Positions 50,801 to 52,527 of a stretch of 52,527 nt of DNA are shown here, in pieces (the stretch's first letter is position 1; each line of letters opens with the position of its first letter). The notes beneath the pieces were generated by a model that did not search any database, was not told the origin of the DNA, and was given only the letters and a program-made list of their open reading frames with translations. The DNA comes from Anaerolineae bacterium (GTDB taxonomy: Bacteria; Chloroflexota; Anaerolineae; JAADDB01), in assembly GCA_015490995.1 (NCBI GenBank), contig WFWT01000109.1, forward strand, positions 1-52,527, written 5' to 3'. Position numbers and translations under genes: made by a program.

Positions 50801-52496
50801 CGTCACCCCTGCGTACCTGATGTCCGCCCGGGAACTGCAGATCAAGATGGCGCAGGGCTCCAAGCCCGGTGAAGGCGGGCATCTCCCAGGCCACAAGGTG
50901 ACGGCCGAAATCGCCCGCTTGCGTCACGCGACGCCGGGCACGCCGCTCATCTCGCCGCCGCCGCACCATGATATCTACAGCATCGAGGACCTGGCCCAAC
51001 TGATCTTCGACTTGAAGCAGATTAACCCTGAGGCCGCGGTGTCCGTGAAACTGGTCGCCCAGACGGGCGTGGGCACCATCGCGGCCGGGGTCGCCAAGGG
51101 GCACGCGGACGTCATCCTCATTTCCGGGTGCTCTGGCGGTACAGGCGCCAGCCCGTGGAGTTCCATCAAGAACGCGGGCCTGCCGTGGGAACTGGGCCTG
51201 GCGGAGACGCAACGGGTGCTCATGGAAAACGGGCTGCGCGACCGGGTCCGCGTGCGAGTGGACGGCGGCTTTGCCACCGGGCGGGATGTGGTTGTAGCCG
51301 CGCTGCTGGGCGCGGACGAGTTCTCCTTCGGCACGGCGGCCATGATCGCGGAGGGGTGCATCATGGCTCGCGTGTGCAACAAGAACACCTGCCCGGTGGG
51401 TGTGGCCACCCAACGGCCGGACCTGCGGGCCAAGTTCCCGGGCACTCCAGAACAAGTAATGGCGTACTTTTTGTTCGTCGCCCGAGAAGTGCGAGAAATT
51501 CTTGCCCAATTGGGATACCGGAGCCTAGACGAACTCATTGGACGAGCGGACCTGGTATCCCAAGTGGTTTACGGTCGGGAAGCCGGGTTTATGGACTTGC
51601 GGCCACTTCTGGTGGCGGGTGAAGGGGATACCCCTCGGTGCAACGTACACCCGGCCAATCCGCTGCCGGAACGGTCTCCGCTGGGGGATCGGTTGTGGGA
51701 GGATGCCCGTCAGGCAGTGGAGACCCGTCGTCCACTCGTGCTCCATTACCGGATTACCAACGTGGACCGCACAGTGGGCGCTCGGTTGGCAGGGGAAATT
51801 GCCCGCCGTTACGGTAACCTGGGTTTGCCGGAAGGTACCATTACGGCTGTATTTCACGGCAGCGCAGGTCAATCCTTTGGGGCGTTTAACATTCGGGGGG
51901 TCCATCTATACCTGATTGGCGAAGCGAACGACTATGTGGGTAAGGGCATGAACGGTGGCGAGATCGTGCTCCGGCCCTCGTACGCGGCCAAGTACGACAG
52001 CCACAACCACGTGATCCTCGGCAACACCGCGCTGTACGGCGCGACGGGCGGCAAACTGTTCGCGGCCGGTCGAGCCGGCGAGCGCTTTGCCGTACGCAAC
52101 AGCGGCGCTATCGCGGTGGTCGAAGGGGTGGGCGACCACGGCTGCGAGTACATGACCAACGGCATCGTGGTCGTCCTCGGCGAGACCGGTTACAACTTCG
52201 GCGCCGGCATGACGGGCGGCGAAGCGTACGTTTACGACCCGCACCACACCTTCCTGCGCCGCCTGAACCGGGATCTTGTCGCCGTGCGCCGCGTGCCGCT
52301 GGAGGTCCAGCCCTTGCTCAAGGACCTGATCCGGGAACACTACGAGAAGACCGGCAGCGTGCGGGCGGCCAGCATCCTCCGCCACTGGCCGCAGGCCGTG
52401 AAGGACTTCTGGCAGGTGATTCCCAAGCAGATGCTGGAGCGGGAGAGGGAAAAGGAAACCGTCCAGGCAGAGACTCCAGCCTTTGCCCGTGGGTAA
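47886..52496 (+). CDS. gltB: Glutamate synthase large subunit
   Basis: GltB converts glutamine and 2-oxoglutarate to two glutamates, using reductant from NADPH (with GltD) or ferredoxin. The 1536-residue protein is full length. Residues 1-16 are a propeptide before the nucleophile Cys17 in ERDACGIGF. The class II amidotransferase domain has RYSTNTFPTW and CHNGEINTLQGN. The central domain is followed by the FMN barrel with SNSGEGGEAEE and PGEGGHLPGHKV. The [3Fe-4S] cysteines are Cys1158, Cys1164 and Cys1169 in CIMARVCNKNTC. The end is the GXGXG beta-helix domain. AGGAGG precedes the ATG. An odd segment at residues 449-460 is a repeat insert. No gltD is visible. Confidence 0.95.
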   Translation: MHAMVTLPAYWQERDACGIGFVAHRYGTRSHQVLRLALKALANHVHRGAVADDGKSGDGAGVLTQIPHEFFAREMRRLGITPPAPEDYAIGVLFLDTQPDSRATAQAVVEEVWQAMGGEVLGWREVPVNLDALGRRALATRPHIVHVFLRRPEHVEPGDAFERVLYLARRRMEKAAHHKGVRFYAASLSSRTIVYKGLLRAPAVADFYLDLQDPRYTTAIAVFHQRYSTNTFPTWERAQPFRLLCHNGEINTLQGNINWMRAREADLASPLWGEAIEDLKPVIDLNGSDSAMLDNALELLVRSGRDIRHAMLMLIPEAWEHIDDYPPERRAFYHYHAMLMEPWDGPAAVTFTDGRIAGTILDRNGLRPSRFVILKNGLVISASEAGSIPAEEHQILVKGRLGPGQIIAVDTATGDIMFDEDVTHAFATRRPYQEWLEEHLVRLSDVRVSIPNHQSPTPNESGIDVLQAAFGWTKDDIAFVVRPMVRDGKEPIGAMGDDTPLAALSKLPRPLFHYFKQQFAEVTNPPIDPLREELVMSLTMRLGRRANLLEERPEAAQLVEIHTPILREEDIQALEALAAGKAQPRENALYRRGMAKAPSFVRVARLSTLWPVAEGPEGMKQALETLCRQAEEAVREGATILILSDKGVDKARAPLPSLLATAAVHHHLIRAGLRMHASIIVETGEARETHHVAALIGYGASAVHPYLLLEAARKLGEEEGRRDESMSPERAEANVIHALEKGLLKIMSKMGIATLDAYCGAQIFEAVGLSQDLIDRYFPGTPNHLGGVTLEVLAEDVLTWHRQAFPENGKVALVNVGFYKPRRGGEAHQFTPETAAALQAAVRVPDVLGEGFEEGYRRYKEFVRLIEEAGPFSIKDLLDFKSDREPIPVDEVEPIESIVQRFSTAAMSHGALSKEAHETLAIAMNRLAALRPKDVQHHSVAMSNSGEGGEAEERYGTERNSAIKQVASGRFDVTPAYLMSARELQIKMAQGSKPGEGGHLPGHKVTAEIARLRHATPGTPLISPPPHHDIYSIEDLAQLIFDLKQINPEAAVSVKLVAQTGVGTIAAGVAKGHADVILISGCSGGTGASPWSSIKNAGLPWELGLAETQRVLMENGLRDRVRVRVDGGFATGRDVVVAALLGADEFSFGTAAMIAEGCIMARVCNKNTCPVGVATQRPDLRAKFPGTPEQVMAYFLFVAREVREILAQLGYRSLDELIGRADLVSQVVYGREAGFMDLRPLLVAGEGDTPRCNVHPANPLPERSPLGDRLWEDARQAVETRRPLVLHYRITNVDRTVGARLAGEIARRYGNLGLPEGTITAVFHGSAGQSFGAFNIRGVHLYLIGEANDYVGKGMNGGEIVLRPSYAAKYDSHNHVILGNTALYGATGGKLFAAGRAGERFAVRNSGAIAVVEGVGDHGCEYMTNGIVVVLGETGYNFGAGMTGGEAYVYDPHHTFLRRLNRDLVAVRRVPLEVQPLLKDLIREHYEKTGSVRAASILRHWPQAVKDFWQVIPKQMLEREREKETVQAETPAFARG
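49231..49266 (+). repeat. Short repeat inserted in frame within gltB
   Basis: CAATCCCCAATCACCAATCG and the following CCAACACCCAACG resemble the intergenic repeats upstream of gltB and in the ilv spacers. The reading frame stays open and encodes the Pro/Asn/Ser-rich SIPNHQSPTPNES in the linker between the amidotransferase and central domains. Confidence 0.55.
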
Positions 52497-52508
52497 GGAG
52501 TCTCCCTC

Positions 52509-52527
52509 CCCCTGGACGGTCCAGGGG
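52509..52527 (+). terminator. Hairpin after gltB at the window edge
   Basis: CCCCTGG (52509-52515) pairs with CCAGGGG (52521-52527) over ACGGT. The sequence after it is outside the window, so a U-tract cannot be checked. Confidence 0.5.

Overview
The window looks like a chromosomal segment of a Chloroflexota bacterium, probably near Anaerolineae or a related thermophile. This is inferred from gene content and style: lipoprotein-type ABC binding proteins with Pro/Thr-rich linkers, an RskA-type anti-sigma pair, an LPxTG-tailed surface protein, and short low-complexity intergenic repeats of the AATCTCTAATCTCC and GTGATACGTGA kinds. No rRNA, tRNA, CRISPR array or intact insertion sequence was seen. 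Most genes have strong GGAGG ribosome-binding sites, and several promoters match the sigma-70 consensus closely.

Left part (1-10.4 kb): a cut secG is followed by a tight plus-strand cluster of a GMC oxidoreductase, a polytopic GT-C-like membrane protein, a B12-binding-type radical SAM protein and a HpnA-like epimerase. Next come an orphan Hpt protein (minus), YggT, a DUF167 protein, a divergent RpiB-family protein, a phosphoesterase, a HEAT-repeat protein and a convergent DtxR/MntR-type metalloregulator. The regulator's promoter is overlaid by two palindromes.

Middle (10.5-28.6 kb): a peptide-type ABC importer without ATPase genes ends with a cupin. A minus-strand ECF sigma / anti-sigma pair precedes an LPxTG surface protein. 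A copper and thiol-redox region holds CopA behind a consensus promoter and a G/C-tract palindrome, a GGR-like flavoprotein, a small zinc-ribbon protein, a free HMA-domain protein and a thioredoxin-CcdA fusion. It is followed by a YbhF/S/R/G-type ABC-2 exporter.

Minus-strand catabolic operon (28.7-40.4 kb): from a TTGACA-17-TATAAT promoter it reads IclR regulator, cyclase-family hydrolase, transposase-derived zinc-ribbon protein, lipoprotein sugar-binding protein, RbsA-type ATPase, two RbsC-type permeases, FAH-family dehydratase, IlvD/Edd-family dehydratase and an aldehyde dehydrogenase. The enzymes fit the oxidative non-phosphorylating (Weimberg-type) route from a pentonate to 2-oxoglutarate. 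Several of these genes carry sharply AT-rich internal patches.

Right part (40.4-52.5 kb): a consensus promoter, a 35-codon leader very rich in Leu/Val/Ile codons and a strong terminator look like a branched-chain amino acid attenuator ahead of ilvB, ilvN, ilvC and leuA. A MntA-HepT toxin-antitoxin pair and a complete gltB follow. Short repeats occupy the spacers of this region, and one lies in frame inside gltB.
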